64,000 bases of DNA from Methylococcus capsulatus (GCF_036864975.1 NZ_CP104311.1:2793513-2857512); one strand, 5' to 3'; counted from the first letter of the stretch, positions 27,879 to 38,582 are shown. Made by a program: numbers and translations. Notes: generated by a model not told the origin, from the letters alone.

Positions 27879-28307
27879 TCAATTCGCAGACACGTTGACC
27901 TTGGAAGTCCAGCCGCTCTTGCCTTCGCAGGCCCCGTCCAGGATCTTGAGCTTCACGAACGGCAAAGCGCCCACGATCGATTCTTCTTCCACCGTTGCGC
28001 GGGTACCCGACTTGACCACGCAGATTTTCTGCTCATCATTTTCTTCCTCCCCCGACGCCACGTTCATTAGCCCGGGCGCCGCGGTCAGCTGGGAGTCGCC
28101 CACGTTGGGATTGGACACCACCACCGTCTGACCGACCTGGACCGCAGTCTTGACCTGGACTTCTCCGCTCCCGCCACCGCCCATGGCCAGGGCGAGCAGA
28201 ATCACAACCACGGCTCCGCCGATCGCGTACAGTGCTTTCGGATTGGCCTTGAGCGTATCTAAAATATTTGCTTTTGCAGATCCTTCGCTATTGTTTTCGT
28301 TAGACAT
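27879..28307 (-). CDS. Single-pass membrane protein with C-terminal SH3-like region, unknown function
   Basis: 142 residues. A hydrophilic N-terminus is followed by one transmembrane helix (about 27-44), a Gly/Ser linker, then a soluble domain with two cysteines (KICVVKSGTRATVEE and DGACEGKSGWT) whose spacing and GWT ending resemble bacterial SH3b domains. The start is supported by GGAGGT eight bases upstream. The topology suggests an inner-membrane anchor with a periplasmic SH3-like domain, possibly binding cell wall. Not recognised by name. Confidence 0.65.
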   Translation of the reverse strand: MSNENNSEGSAKANILDTLKANPKALYAIGGAVVVILLALAMGGGGSGEVQVKTAVQVGQTVVVSNPNVGDSQLTAAPGLMNVASGEEENDEQKICVVKSGTRATVEEESIVGALPFVKLKILDGACEGKSGWTSKVNVSAN

Positions 28308-28481
28308 TCGTTATTACCTCCTCTTTGGGATCAAGTCTCCCCTTCCCAGGGTACGCGCACGTTACCATGCCGCCCCATCTTCGAACAAGGAGGACAGTTC
28401 CGGCCAGGATTCGAAGCCTGGCAGCGTCTCCGCTACACTGTCGCGCATGACGAGAAAACATCCGCGAATGGCAGGTTCGAC

Positions 28482-29189
28482 ATGAACGAAGAGCATCCAG
28501 CGACCCAACGAGGCATGGCCGTCGTCGATGCCTTTTTGGCCGAGATGGCCGCGGTTCGGCAGCTCAAACCGGTATTGGTCCCCGGCCGCCTGATCTTTGC
28601 CCTCGATGCCACGGCGAGCCGCGAACCCACCTGGAGACAGGCCGCCCACCTCCAGGCCCGGATGTTCGAAGCCGCAGCGCAAACCGGCCGGCTGGCCATA
28701 CAGGTCTGCTATTATCAAGGATTCGACCGCTTCGAAGCGCTGCCCTGGCATACCGAGGCCGCGCCGCTGCGGCGGCAAATGGAGCGCATCGGCTGCGTCA
28801 GCGGCTATACCCAGCTGAACCGGATACTGTGCCATACGCTGGCGGAACACCGACGGCAACCGGTGAACGCTCTTGTGTTCGTCGGCGATGCCCTGGAAGA
28901 GGACGGAGCGGTGCTCTGCGGCTTGGCCGGAGAACTCGGGCTGCACGGGGTTCGCATATTTATGTTCCAGGAAGGCGATGAGCCGGGAGTGGAAGCCGTT
29001 TTCCGCAAGATTGCTCGATCGAGCGGCGGCGCCTATGCCCGCTTCGATGCCGCCAGCCCGGATCGCCTTGCCCGTCTACTCCGGGCTGCGGCCGCCTATG
29101 CCACAGGTGGCATCGACTCGATGCAGGCATTGCCGGAACACGGCAATGCCGAGATAGCCGAATTGACCGGCCAACTGCGTCAGCCTTGA
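28482..29189 (+). CDS. VWA-like domain protein, first gene of a four-gene module
   Basis: 235 residues with no signal peptide. [16 protein letters not shown] (about 37-52) looks like a von Willebrand A strand carrying a DxTxS metal-adhesion (MIDAS) variant, and [12 protein letters not shown] resembles a later VWA strand with acidic residues. VWA domains mediate metal-dependent protein binding and often pair with chaperone-like or P-loop partners. The stop overlaps the TTG start of the following J-domain gene. Biological role unknown; I infer an adaptor in a complex with the next three genes. Confidence 0.65.
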   Translation: MNEEHPATQRGMAVVDAFLAEMAAVRQLKPVLVPGRLIFALDATASREPTWRQAAHLQARMFEAAAQTGRLAIQVCYYQGFDRFEALPWHTEAAPLRRQMERIGCVSGYTQLNRILCHTLAEHRRQPVNALVFVGDALEEDGAVLCGLAGELGLHGVRIFMFQEGDEPGVEAVFRKIARSSGGAYARFDAASPDRLARLLRAAAAYATGGIDSMQALPEHGNAEIAELTGQLRQP

Positions 29190-29917
29190 TCCAGGTCGTC
29201 CTCCTGCTTCTCATCCTGCTACTCGTCGCACCGGCGCTGGCGGCTTTGCTGCGCGCCATGCGCCCCGCTCTGGCCGGGGAACTTCGGCGCATCGCGCCAT
29301 GGCTCGTTCTGCTTCTGATCGTGGTACTGGCCGCCACCGGCCGGCTCGGCTGGGTCGTACCACTTGCAGGTGCTTTGCTAGCGGCCTTGCTGCGGCTGTT
29401 GCCCGGATTGATTTCCCTGCTGCCCGTCCTGCAGCGGATGTGGCGTCGGCGAACCTCCGATGCCGAGGGAGACGCCGTCGTGGAAACGCCGTTTCTGCGG
29501 ATGCGCATGAATCGGACCACGGGGGAAATCGGTGGTGAAGTGCTCGCCGGGCGCCAGGCCGGCCGTCAGCTCTATGATTTGAGCCTTGAGGATTTGCAGG
29601 AACTCCATGCCGAACTGCTACGGGCCGATGCCGAATCCGCCCGCTTATTGGGAGCCTACATGGATCGCGTGGTCGGAGGCGCCTGGCGGGCCGGCGGTGG
29701 AGCGGAAGGCTCGGCGGCCGGACCATCGCCTTCGGGCCAAATGAGCCGGGGCGAAGCCCTGGCTATCCTGGGATTGAGGGAGGGAGCGCAGCGTGAGGCC
29801 ATCGTCGAAGCCCACCGGCGGTTGATGCAGAAACTGCACCCCGACCGGGGCGGATCGGATTATCTCGCGGCCAAGATCAATCAGGCGAAGGACGTGCTGC
29901 TGCGCGAAAACCGCTGA
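29186..29917 (+). CDS. Membrane-anchored J-domain protein
   Basis: 243 residues from a TTG at 29186 that overlaps the previous stop; the next in-frame ATG would cut the first membrane helix. Two or three hydrophobic segments fill residues 1-85, and a C-terminal J-domain (about 185-243) has the Hsp70-activating HPD motif in [13 protein letters not shown]. The layout resembles TIM14/PAM18-type co-chaperones that recruit DnaK to a membrane site. Its partner is probably DnaK plus the neighbouring GTPases, which is inference. Confidence 0.75.
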   Translation: MIQVVLLLLILLLVAPALAALLRAMRPALAGELRRIAPWLVLLLIVVLAATGRLGWVVPLAGALLAALLRLLPGLISLLPVLQRMWRRRTSDAEGDAVVETPFLRMRMNRTTGEIGGEVLAGRQAGRQLYDLSLEDLQELHAELLRADAESARLLGAYMDRVVGGAWRAGGGAEGSAAGPSPSGQMSRGEALAILGLREGAQREAIVEAHRRLMQKLHPDRGGSDYLAAKINQAKDVLLRENR

Positions 29918-30074
29918 CCGCGCTCAAACGCGTTAAAATTCGCAAAACACGAAGCCCGCATTCTCCCTCTCCCACCCTCACCACCTCACCGCTCATGTAT
30001 TCCAGTCCAGCCTATCGAAACCCGGAAACAGCCGGCCCCGCCCCTTTGAATGCCACATCGCGGAGCCTCTCTTG

Positions 30075-31868
30075 ATGCAGAGGGGCGGCCCTGTTCGTAA
30101 TGCCTTGCAAGTGAGCACCGGCGACGGTCCTTGTGGCCCAGCGCTTAGGCAATTTCTTGCCAGGCTGGAAAAGTGTTACGTGCGCAAGGACGGTCATCTG
30201 GCGAAAACCGGCGCGGCACGGCCCGCTGACCATCGCCGGAACCTGTACTCGCTCCAGCTGGCGAACCTGCGGCTGCGCTGGCTCACCTCGGACGCGACGC
30301 TGCCCCAAATCACCGTGATCGGCCCGACCCAGGCCGGCAAGAGCTCGGTGATTAACTGGCTCGTGGGCGAGAATGCCGCCGTGGCAAGCCCCTTGGCGGG
30401 ATTCACGCGGCATCCGCAAGGATTCGCCTACGGTGCCGAGAGGGAGGCCGTGACTGCACTGTACCGCTACTTCGAGCCTCTGCAGGCGAGACGCATTGCC
30501 GATCTGCCCGCCGAGGATTTCCGGTTTTTCGGTTTCGAGGCGGAACATGCCGGCCTGCCCCGGCTGGGCTGTCCCGTCACCGTCTGGGACACACCGGATT
30601 TCGATTCAATCGATTCCGAACGATACCGGGGCGGCTTGCTCCGGGCCATCGCGCTCTCCGACCTTTTGGTCTGCGTGCTCAGCAAGGACAAGTATGCCGA
30701 CCAATCGGTCTGGGAGCTGCTGGCGATGATCGAGCCCCTCGGCATCCCCAGCTTCATCTGTCTGAACAAGACGCCTGCCGCAGCCGTGGAGACGGTGGTG
30801 CGATCGCTGACCGGCAAGTGGCGCCACGTGCGAGGTGACGCCACGCCCCCCATAATCGCCCTGCCCTATCTGACTGCGGACGCTCTCGAACCTCCCGGTG
30901 TGGACGCCCTGGTGGAGGCCGCCCGGACCCTGCTCCGGCAAACGGACCGGTCGCGCCAGACCCTGGGACTCATACGATTCCTGCGGGCGAATTGGGAAAG
31001 CTGGCTCGCGCCGGTCCGCCTGGAGCAGAACGCCGAACAGGAGTGGCGTGCCCTGGTCGGCCGAGCGATGGTCACGGCGAATCGGATCTACCGCCGCGAC
31101 TATCTCGATCATCCCCACCATTACGAGACCTTCCAGCGCGCGCTGGCCGAACTCCTGACCCTGCTGGAGATCCCCGGCGTCGCCCGTCTGTTGACGCAGA
31201 TGCGACGGATCATGACCTGGCCGGTCAGGCAGCTCGGCCAGCTCGGACGGCGCTGGCGACCCGATGCCGCCAGTCTGGGTAACGAGCAGTCGGTGCTCCA
31301 GCAGATCGCCTTGCACGTCATGCTCACGCTGCGCCAGGAAGTGGCCGAGATCGCCGAGAACGCGACGGAAACACGGCCCTGGTGGCTGGCGCTGGGGCGC
31401 GAGCTCGGCCAGAAGCAAGCGGGTGCGGTCGGCCGTTTCTCCCACGCCGCCTCGGCCTACGCCCGGGAGTTCGAGCCGGAAGTCGAAAAGACCGCGCATG
31501 CGCTGTACGACCGTCTGCGGGAACATCCGGCGGTGCTCAACAGTCTCAGAGCCACCCGCGTCACCACCGACGCCGCGGCGCTTGCGGTCGGATTGCACAC
31601 CGGGGGAATCGGCTTGCAGGATTTTGTGATCGCCCCGGCCATCCTGTCGCTCACCTCGCTACTGACCGAGAGTGCCCTGGGCCATTACGTCCAGCGGGCC
31701 GCCGAGGATCTGAAAAGACGCCAGGCCACCGCCGTGAGTGACTTGTTCAACGATCACCTCGCGGCGACCTTACTCCGTTTGCCAGAAGACATGGCTCATG
31801 ACACCGGTTTCTTCATCCCCGTCGACACCATCGAGGCAGCGGAGCGGGAACTCGCCGTTGCCCCCTGA
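30075..31868 (+). CDS. Large GTPase, dynamin/HSR1-like, uncharacterised
   Basis: About 597 residues from ATG 30075 (TTG 30072 is an alternative), with GGAG nine bases upstream. G1 P-loop GPTQAGKSS near residue 83; G3 VWDTPDFDS; G4 region CLNKTPA, which lacks the usual Asp of NKxD. The C-terminal half is long and helical, with a Gly-rich hydrophobic stretch near 510-545 that may touch the membrane. The downstream GTPase gene begins six bases after its stop. I cannot assign a named family. Confidence 0.7.
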   Translation: MQRGGPVRNALQVSTGDGPCGPALRQFLARLEKCYVRKDGHLAKTGAARPADHRRNLYSLQLANLRLRWLTSDATLPQITVIGPTQAGKSSVINWLVGENAAVASPLAGFTRHPQGFAYGAEREAVTALYRYFEPLQARRIADLPAEDFRFFGFEAEHAGLPRLGCPVTVWDTPDFDSIDSERYRGGLLRAIALSDLLVCVLSKDKYADQSVWELLAMIEPLGIPSFICLNKTPAAAVETVVRSLTGKWRHVRGDATPPIIALPYLTADALEPPGVDALVEAARTLLRQTDRSRQTLGLIRFLRANWESWLAPVRLEQNAEQEWRALVGRAMVTANRIYRRDYLDHPHHYETFQRALAELLTLLEIPGVARLLTQMRRIMTWPVRQLGQLGRRWRPDAASLGNEQSVLQQIALHVMLTLRQEVAEIAENATETRPWWLALGRELGQKQAGAVGRFSHAASAYAREFEPEVEKTAHALYDRLREHPAVLNSLRATRVTTDAAALAVGLHTGGIGLQDFVIAPAILSLTSLLTESALGHYVQRAAEDLKRRQATAVSDLFNDHLAATLLRLPEDMAHDTGFFIPVDTIEAAERELAVAP

Positions 31869-31874
31869 GCAATC

Positions 31875-33506
31875 ATGAATCAACAGGAATATTCGATCCT
31901 CCGCAGCGAGGTTTTCACCTGGGTCCAGGCGCTGGCGCACGCCGGTTGGCTCAGCCGTGAGGATATCGAGCCCTTCACCGCCCAGGACGACACCAGGCCG
32001 GGTACCCTGTTCGACGGTAGCCTCCACCGTCCACTGGTGATCGGCTTTTTTGGCGGAACCGGTGTCGGCAAAAGCTCGCTGTTGAACCGCCTCGCCGGCG
32101 CGGCGATCGCCAGGGTGAGCGTCGAACGGCCAACCTCGCGCGAAGTCTCACTCTATGCCCATGAATCGGTGCGGCTCGACCGCTTTCCCCCAGGTCTCCC
32201 CCTGGACCGGGTCCGGCTGGCCCGTCACCATAACGACGCCTTGCGCCGATTGGTCTGGGTCGACATGCCGGACATCGACAGCGCCGAGCCCGCCAACCGG
32301 GAACTGGCGCTGCGCTGGCTCCCACATATCGACCTCCTGATCTATGTGGTCAGTCCCGAGCGCTATCGCGACGACTGCGGCTGGGCAATGTTAATGGAGC
32401 AGCGCGGCACCCACGCCTGGGCCTTCGTCATGAACCAGTGGGACCACGGCGACCCCTTGCAGATCCAGGATTTCCTCGCACTGCTGAAAAACGGCGGTTT
32501 TGCCGAGCCCTTCCTGTTCCGCACCCAATGCGCCAGCGACGACGGGGCGCCCGCCGCGGTGGACGATTTCGCGGCTTTGGAACGGCTGATCGAAGAACTG
32601 GCAGACAAACATCTGGTCGATCAAATCGATGCCCAGGCGCTGGCCTGTCGGACCCGGCAACTGCAAAACCGTCTCGCCGCAGTCGAGGCGCGCCTGGAGC
32701 AACGCCCGGCTTGGGAGGCACTGCGTACCCGCTGGGTGGCACAATGGGAAGAGGCTGCGACTGAGGTCCAACGGGGTCTCGCCTGGGTCACGGAGCGGGC
32801 CGCGGCGGAATTCCTGGCCGGCCGGCTCAAGTCGCTGGCGCCGCCCGAACCCGCCGCCGGAGGGGATGGCCCGGCCGTCAACGCCGTCTGGGACCCGTGG
32901 GCACAACAGCGTTGGGAAGACGCTCTCGCGACCCTGGCCGTCGACGCAGACGACCGAAAACTGCCGCGGCAGCCCTTGCAGCAGGCACTGGCACCGTTAG
33001 CAACCGGTGCTTCCGCTACGGTCGGCAAACGGGTCGAGGAACACCTGCGTCGCGCACTCTCCAGACCTGGGAACCGGCTGCAGCGGGTGCTTTATCGCCT
33101 GTGCCGGATACTCTCCTTGTTCCTCCCGCTGGCGGCAGCCGGCTGGGTCACGTTCAACGTGGTGACGTTCTATTACCGTAGCAGCACCGAGCATCTGGGT
33201 TACCTGGGCGTCGATTTCGCCATCCACAGCGCCCTTTTGATCGTCTTAGCATGGCTGTTGCCCTATCTGTCGTACCGGGCCCTCAAACCGTCTACGGAAC
33301 GGGCCGCCCTGCGTGGAATCCGCGCGGGCCTCGAAGCCGGCCTGGACGAAATCGGGATCGGCGTGTCCCAATCGCTGGAAGACCTCGGGCGCCGCAGCGA
33401 ACAACTCGCCGAAACCGCGGCCGAATGGCTGAAATCCTGTGAACTCCCAGGTGACAGCAAAGCCTTTGAGGATTCCAGAATCGCCCGACTGTTGGCGGGA
33501 CGCTGA
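31875..33506 (+). CDS. Second GTPase with C-terminal transmembrane segments, uncharacterised
   Basis: 543 residues. G1 GGTGVGKSS near residue 58; G3 VDMPDIDS; G4 NQWDHGD. This is a more canonical G domain than that of its neighbour. Two strong transmembrane helices lie near 415-435 and 450-470, after a long helical region. The two GTPases are clearly different proteins, not a recent duplication, and may act as a heteromeric pair as seen for some bacterial dynamin-like proteins. Substrate and phenotype unknown. Confidence 0.7.
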   Translation: MNQQEYSILRSEVFTWVQALAHAGWLSREDIEPFTAQDDTRPGTLFDGSLHRPLVIGFFGGTGVGKSSLLNRLAGAAIARVSVERPTSREVSLYAHESVRLDRFPPGLPLDRVRLARHHNDALRRLVWVDMPDIDSAEPANRELALRWLPHIDLLIYVVSPERYRDDCGWAMLMEQRGTHAWAFVMNQWDHGDPLQIQDFLALLKNGGFAEPFLFRTQCASDDGAPAAVDDFAALERLIEELADKHLVDQIDAQALACRTRQLQNRLAAVEARLEQRPAWEALRTRWVAQWEEAATEVQRGLAWVTERAAAEFLAGRLKSLAPPEPAAGGDGPAVNAVWDPWAQQRWEDALATLAVDADDRKLPRQPLQQALAPLATGASATVGKRVEEHLRRALSRPGNRLQRVLYRLCRILSLFLPLAAAGWVTFNVVTFYYRSSTEHLGYLGVDFAIHSALLIVLAWLLPYLSYRALKPSTERAALRGIRAGLEAGLDEIGIGVSQSLEDLGRRSEQLAETAAEWLKSCELPGDSKAFEDSRIARLLAGR

Positions 33507-33532
33507 ACGACGAGGCCATACGTCGTTGAGCG
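33501..33532 (+). terminator. Hairpin overlapping the stop codon of the second GTPase gene
   Basis: Stem AACGACG/CGTCGTT (33506-33512 with 33521-33527), extended by CGCT/AGCG across one G-G mismatch. It includes the TGA stop. No immediate T-run, but an A/T-rich tract follows after 10-20 bases. Confidence 0.5.
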
Positions 33533-33571
33533 GACAAGACAAAAGTGCTTTAATTTTCTAATTTACTCCTA

Positions 33572-33599
33572 TTGCACCAGATTGCCTTTGTGCTATAAA
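33572..33599 (+). promoter_or_regulatory. Extended -10 promoter of the formate dehydrogenase operon
   Basis: TTGCAC (33572-33577), 16-base spacer, TATAAA (33594-33599), with TGC directly before the -10 giving an extended TGn element. It sits in a strongly AT-rich 140-base gap and about 50 bases before the fdsG start. Confidence 0.65.
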
Positions 33600-33648
33600 T
33601 CCATACTACTTTAATCAACTATTTCGTTAGGCAGGCACGAGACGCACC

Positions 33649-34128
33649 ATGACGCAGACCGAGTGGGATCGCGATGCGGTGACGGAAGTCATCGAACAGA
33701 AGAAATCCATGCCGGGGGCGCTATTGCCCATTCTTCACGGAATCCAGGACCGCATCGGGTTCATTCCGGAAGACGCGGTTCCGCAAATCGCCAAGGCACT
33801 GAACGTCTCGCGGGCCGAGGTCCATGGCGTCATCAGTTTCTATCACTATTTCCGTATCACGCCACCGGGCAAGCGCACGATTCACCTGTGCCGGGCCGAA
33901 TCCTGCCAGGCCATGAACTCCGACGCCCTGGAGGCGCACATCAAGGCGCGCCTCGGCATTGACTACCATGAAACCACCGCGGACGGTGCCTTCAGCCTGG
34001 AACCCGTGTACTGTCTCGGCAACTGCGCCTGCTCCCCATCGATGATGATCGACCATGAGGTGCATGGGCGCGTTACCCCACAGAGCTTCGACGCGATCAT
34101 CGATGAATTGAAGGAGATCGCCGCATGA
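33649..34128 (+). CDS. fdsG: NAD-dependent formate dehydrogenase gamma subunit
   Basis: NuoE-like [2Fe-2S] subunit of soluble molybdenum formate dehydrogenase. 159 residues with the four cluster cysteines visible: CRAESC (first pair, C-x4-C) and [10 protein letters not shown] (second pair, C-x3-C). It passes electrons between the alpha subunit chain and the NAD-reducing beta subunit. First gene of fdsG-B-A-fdhD-fdsD; its stop overlaps fdsB by four bases. Confidence 0.93.
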   Translation: MTQTEWDRDAVTEVIEQKKSMPGALLPILHGIQDRIGFIPEDAVPQIAKALNVSRAEVHGVISFYHYFRITPPGKRTIHLCRAESCQAMNSDALEAHIKARLGIDYHETTADGAFSLEPVYCLGNCACSPSMMIDHEVHGRVTPQSFDAIIDELKEIAA

Positions 34129-35675
34129 CTACCGTCTACGTTCCCCGCGACTCCAGTGCCCTCGGCCTCGGCGCCGAGCGGGTGGCCAACGCCATCCAGC
34201 TAGAGGCCGCCAGGCGCGGCGCTGCGATCAAGCTGGTCCGCAACGGCTCACGCGGTCTGTACTGGCTCGAGCCCATGGTGGAGGTCGCCACCCCCGGCGG
34301 TCGTGTCGCCTATGGGCCGGTGCAGCCGGACGACGTCGCCGGTCTGTTCGACGCCGGCTTCCTCGAAGGCAAGGCCCATCCGTTATGGCAGGGAGCGACG
34401 GAGGAAATACCCTATCTCAAGAACCAGGAACGCCTGACCTTCGCCCGCGTCGGCATCACCGATCCGGTCAGCCTGGACGAATATCTGGCTCACGAAGGTT
34501 ATCGCGGACTGCGTAACGCCCTGGCGATGGAGCCCGCCGCGATCGTCGAGGAAGTGACCGCTTCCGGCCTGCGGGGCCGCGGCGGCGCCGCCTTCCCTAC
34601 CGGCATCAAGTGGAAGACCGTGCTCAACACCCCTGCCGGACAAAAGTACATCGTCTGCAACGCCGATGAGGGCGATTCCGGCACTTTCTCCGACCGCATG
34701 ATCATGGAAGGCGACCCCTTCGTGCTGATCGAGGGCATGACCATCGCCGGCCTCGCGGTGGGGGCGACTCAGGGTTACATCTATCTCCGCGTCGAATATC
34801 CCCATGCCGAAGTGGCTTTGAATCAGGCCATCGAGGCCGCTCTCCAAGCCGGCTACCTGGGCGATGACATCCTCGGCAGCGGGAAGCGCTTCCATCTCGA
34901 AGTCCGTCTGGGCGCCGGTGCCTATGTCTGCGGTGAAGAAACCGCCTTGCTGGAGAGCCTCGAAGGCAAGCGGGGCATGGTCCGCTTCAAGCCGCCGCTG
35001 CCGGCCATCGAGGGTTTGTTCGGCCAGCCGACGGTGATCAACAATGTGATCTCGCTGGCCTCGGTGCCGATCATTCTGGACAAGGGAGGCAGCTACTATG
35101 CCGATTATGGCATGGGCCGTTCGCGTGGCACCCTGCCGCTGCAGCTCGCCGGCAATATCAAGCGCCCCGGTCTGATCGAGAAGGCTTTCGGCATGACTCT
35201 GCGCGAGCTGCTGTATGACTACGGCGGTGGTTCAGCCAGCGGGCGCCCGATCCGCGCCGTGCAGGTCGGCGGCCCGCTGGGTTCCTACCTGCCGGAATCC
35301 CAGTTCGACACTCCACTGGACTATGAGGCGTTCAGCGCCATCTGGGCCGTGCTCGGCCACGGCGGCGTCGTGGTATTCGACGACACGGTCGACATGGCGA
35401 AGATGGCGCGCTATGCCATGGAATTCTGTGCGGTCGAGTCCTGCGGTAAATGCACCCCCTGTCGGATCGGCTCGACCCGCGGCATGGAAGTCATCGACCG
35501 CATCATCGGCGACCGGGACCGCGCGAAGAATCTGGCGCTGCTGAGGGATTTAGGCGATACCATGCTCGCCGGTTCGCTCTGCGCACTGGGGGGCATGACA
35601 CCCTACCCCGTACTCAGCGCCCTCAATCATTTCCCGGAAGATTTCGGTGAGAAGAACGTGGCTCAGGTTGCCTGA
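34125..35675 (+). CDS. fdsB: NAD-dependent formate dehydrogenase beta subunit
   Basis: NuoF-like diaphorase subunit of 516 residues. The NADH/FMN site shows [17 protein letters not shown] near 147-163, and the [4Fe-4S] site is [12 protein letters not shown] near residue 440. An N-terminal thioredoxin-like region (about 1-100) matches the longer FdsB type. It reduces NAD+ with electrons from formate in the last step of C1 oxidation, the main NADH source when growing on methane. Confidence 0.94.
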   Translation: MTTVYVPRDSSALGLGAERVANAIQLEAARRGAAIKLVRNGSRGLYWLEPMVEVATPGGRVAYGPVQPDDVAGLFDAGFLEGKAHPLWQGATEEIPYLKNQERLTFARVGITDPVSLDEYLAHEGYRGLRNALAMEPAAIVEEVTASGLRGRGGAAFPTGIKWKTVLNTPAGQKYIVCNADEGDSGTFSDRMIMEGDPFVLIEGMTIAGLAVGATQGYIYLRVEYPHAEVALNQAIEAALQAGYLGDDILGSGKRFHLEVRLGAGAYVCGEETALLESLEGKRGMVRFKPPLPAIEGLFGQPTVINNVISLASVPIILDKGGSYYADYGMGRSRGTLPLQLAGNIKRPGLIEKAFGMTLRELLYDYGGGSASGRPIRAVQVGGPLGSYLPESQFDTPLDYEAFSAIWAVLGHGGVVVFDDTVDMAKMARYAMEFCAVESCGKCTPCRIGSTRGMEVIDRIIGDRDRAKNLALLRDLGDTMLAGSLCALGGMTPYPVLSALNHFPEDFGEKNVAQVA

Positions 35676-35732
35676 CGCCACCCTTCCCTGACGGGTGCCC
35701 TGCAAGCACCGACCAAGAGAGGAGATAGCCCC

Positions 35733-38576
35733 ATGGCTCTACTACAAGACAAAGATTTCGGCACGCCGCCCAGCGCTTCCGACAAAATGGTCACCCTGGA
35801 AATCGACGGCTTCACCGCCACCGTACCCGAAGGCACGTCGGTCATGCGGGCAGCCGCCAGTATCGGCATCGATATCCCCAAGCTCTGTGCCACCGACAGT
35901 CTGGAACCGTTCGGTTCCTGTCGTTTGTGCGTGGTCCAGGTCGAAGGCGGACGCGGACTTCCGGCCTCCTGTACCACGCCCGTGTTCGAAGGCATGAAGG
36001 TCGTGACCCAAAACGACCGGCTGGCCCAGGTCCGCCGCGGCATCATGGAGCTGTACATCTCCGATCACCCGCTCGATTGCCTGACCTGTTCCGCCAATGG
36101 CAACTGTGAGCTTCAAGACATGGCCGGCGTGGTGGGTCTGCGGGAAGTACGCTACGGCTACGAAGGTGCAAACCATTTCGATGCGAAGAAGGATCTGAGT
36201 AACCCCTACTTCCAGTTCGAGCCGTCCAAGTGCATCGTCTGTTCACGCTGCGTCCGCGCCTGCGAACAGACCCAGGGCACCTTCGCCCTCACCATCGACG
36301 GCCGCGGCTTCGAGTCCAAAATTTCGCCGGGACAAAACCAAGCCTTTATGGATTCCGAGTGCGTGTCCTGCGGCGCCTGTGTCCAAGCGTGCCCGACCGC
36401 GACACTCATCGAAAAATCCGTGGTTGAAAAAGGTCAGGCCGATCATTCGATCATCACGACCTGTGCTTATTGCGGGGTCGGCTGTTCGTTCAAGGCGGAG
36501 ATGAAAGGTTCCGAGGTCGTACGGATGGTCCCGGACAAGAACGGCCAGGCCAACCACGGCCATTCCTGCGTCAAAGGCCGCTTCGCCTTCGGCTATGCGA
36601 CCCATCCGGACCGCATCACCTCGCCGATGATCCGCAAGAGCATCCACGATCCCTGGCAGAAAGTAAGCTGGGACGAGGCGATCAACTACGCCGCATCCGA
36701 GTTCAAGCGCATCCAGGCCAAATACGGCAAGGATTCGGTCGGAGGGCTCACATCCAGCCGCTGCACCAACGAGGAAGCCTACCTGGTGCAGAAGCTGGTA
36801 CGCGCCGCTTTCGGCAACAACAACGTCGACACCTGCGCCCGCGTCTGCCACTCCCCCACCGGTTACGGCCTCAAGCAGACTCTGGGTGAATCGGCCGGAA
36901 CCCAGACCTTCGACTCGGTGATGAAGTCCGACGTGATCATGGTCATCGGCGCCAATCCCACCGACGGTCATCCGGTGTTCGGCTCGCTGATGAAGAAGCG
37001 AGTGCGCCAGGGCGCCAAGCTCATCGTGGTCGACCCGCGCGACATCGACCTGGTCCGCTCTCCGCATATCAAGGCCGATTATCACCTGAAGCTCAAACCC
37101 GGCACCAACGTCGCCGTGGTCAACGCCCTCGCCCATGTCATCGTCACGGAAGGGCTGGTCGACGAGGACTTCGTGAATACGCGCTGTGAGGTGGAGTCCT
37201 TCAACAAATGGAAGGATTTCGTCGCCCAGGAACGCAACTCGCCGGAAGCCATGGAGTCGATCACTGGCGTACCGGCACAGACCCTGCGCGAAGCGGCGCG
37301 GCTCTATGCCAGCGGCGGCAATGCGGCGATCTACTACGGCCTGGGCGTCACCGAGCACAGCCAGGGCTCGACCACCGTGATCGGCATCGCCAACCTCGCA
37401 ATGGCGACCGGCAACATCGGTCGCGAGGGGGTGGGCGTCAATCCACTGCGCGGGCAGAACAACGTGCAGGGCTCCTGCGACATGGGCTCATTCCCCCATG
37501 AGCTGCCGGGCTATCGCCATGTCTCTGACAGCACGGTACGCGCCCAATTCGAAGCGGCCTGGAACGCCCGGCTGGATCCCGAACCGGGCCTGCGTATTCC
37601 CAACATGTTCGCGGCGGCGCTCGAAGGCAGTTTCAAGGGACTCTACTGCGAGGGTGAGGACATCGCCCAGTCCGATCCGGACACCCAGCACGTATTCGCG
37701 GCGCTGGAGGCGATGGAATGCGTCGTCGTTCAGGACCTGTTCCTGAATGAAACCGCCAAGTTCGCCCATGTCTTCCTACCCGGCGCCTCCTTCCTGGAAA
37801 AGAGCGGCACGTTCACCAACGCCGAGCGACGGATTTCGCCAGTGCGCCGGGTAATGCCGCCGTTGGCCGGTTACGAGGACTGGCAGGTGACCCAGATGCT
37901 GGCCAACGCCCTGGGTTATCCGATGAACTACAGCCATGCCTCGGAGATCCTGGATGAGATCGCCAGCCTGGTGCCGACCTTCAGCAAGGTCAGCTTCAAG
38001 CGCCTGGACGAGGTCGGCAGCCTGCAGTGGCCATGCAACGAGGAAGCGCCGAACGGCACACCCACCATGCACGTCGACCATTTCGTGCGGGGGAAAGGCC
38101 GGTTCATGCTCACGGAATACGTCCCCACTGAGGAGCGCACCAGCGGCAAATTCCCGCTGATCCTGACTACAGGCCGCATCCTGTCGCAGTATAACGTCGG
38201 CGCGCAGACCCGCCGCACCGCGAACACGGCCTGGCATTCGGAAGACCGTCTGGAAATCCATCCGCACGACGCCGAAAACCGAGGAATCGAAGACGGCGAC
38301 TGGGTCGGCATCAAGAGCCGCCAGGGCGAGACGGTGCTGCGGGCAGTGGTCTCCGAGCGCATGCAACCCGGGGTGGTCTACACCACCTTCCACTTCCCTG
38401 AATCCGGCGCCAACGTCATCACCACCGACAATTCGGACTGGGCCACCAACTGTCCCGAATACAAGGTGACTGCCGTGCAGGTCACCAAGGTGAATGCGCC
38501 TTCGGAGTGGCAGCGGAGATTCCGCAGATTCACGGAAGAGCAATTGTCCTACCTGGAAAAAGCCACAGCGGGTTGA
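35733..38576 (+). CDS. fdsA: NAD-dependent formate dehydrogenase alpha subunit (molybdenum)
   Basis: 947 residues. N-terminal [2Fe-2S] domain (CATDSLEPFGSCRLC), a His/Cys [4Fe-4S] site (HPLDCLTCSANGNC), two ferredoxin-type clusters (CIVCSRCVRAC and CVSCGACVQAC), then the catalytic bis-MGD domain opening with CAYCGVGC. The metal ligand is Cys372 in ARVCHSPTGYG, so this is a cysteine, not selenocysteine, enzyme. A strong GAGGAGA ribosome site precedes ATG 35733. Formate is oxidised here to CO2. Confidence 0.96.
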   Translation: MALLQDKDFGTPPSASDKMVTLEIDGFTATVPEGTSVMRAAASIGIDIPKLCATDSLEPFGSCRLCVVQVEGGRGLPASCTTPVFEGMKVVTQNDRLAQVRRGIMELYISDHPLDCLTCSANGNCELQDMAGVVGLREVRYGYEGANHFDAKKDLSNPYFQFEPSKCIVCSRCVRACEQTQGTFALTIDGRGFESKISPGQNQAFMDSECVSCGACVQACPTATLIEKSVVEKGQADHSIITTCAYCGVGCSFKAEMKGSEVVRMVPDKNGQANHGHSCVKGRFAFGYATHPDRITSPMIRKSIHDPWQKVSWDEAINYAASEFKRIQAKYGKDSVGGLTSSRCTNEEAYLVQKLVRAAFGNNNVDTCARVCHSPTGYGLKQTLGESAGTQTFDSVMKSDVIMVIGANPTDGHPVFGSLMKKRVRQGAKLIVVDPRDIDLVRSPHIKADYHLKLKPGTNVAVVNALAHVIVTEGLVDEDFVNTRCEVESFNKWKDFVAQERNSPEAMESITGVPAQTLREAARLYASGGNAAIYYGLGVTEHSQGSTTVIGIANLAMATGNIGREGVGVNPLRGQNNVQGSCDMGSFPHELPGYRHVSDSTVRAQFEAAWNARLDPEPGLRIPNMFAAALEGSFKGLYCEGEDIAQSDPDTQHVFAALEAMECVVVQDLFLNETAKFAHVFLPGASFLEKSGTFTNAERRISPVRRVMPPLAGYEDWQVTQMLANALGYPMNYSHASEILDEIASLVPTFSKVSFKRLDEVGSLQWPCNEEAPNGTPTMHVDHFVRGKGRFMLTEYVPTEERTSGKFPLILTTGRILSQYNVGAQTRRTANTAWHSEDRLEIHPHDAENRGIEDGDWVGIKSRQGETVLRAVVSERMQPGVVYTTFHFPESGANVITTDNSDWATNCPEYKVTAVQVTKVNAPSEWQRRFRRFTEEQLSYLEKATAG

Positions 38577-38582
38577 TTGGGG

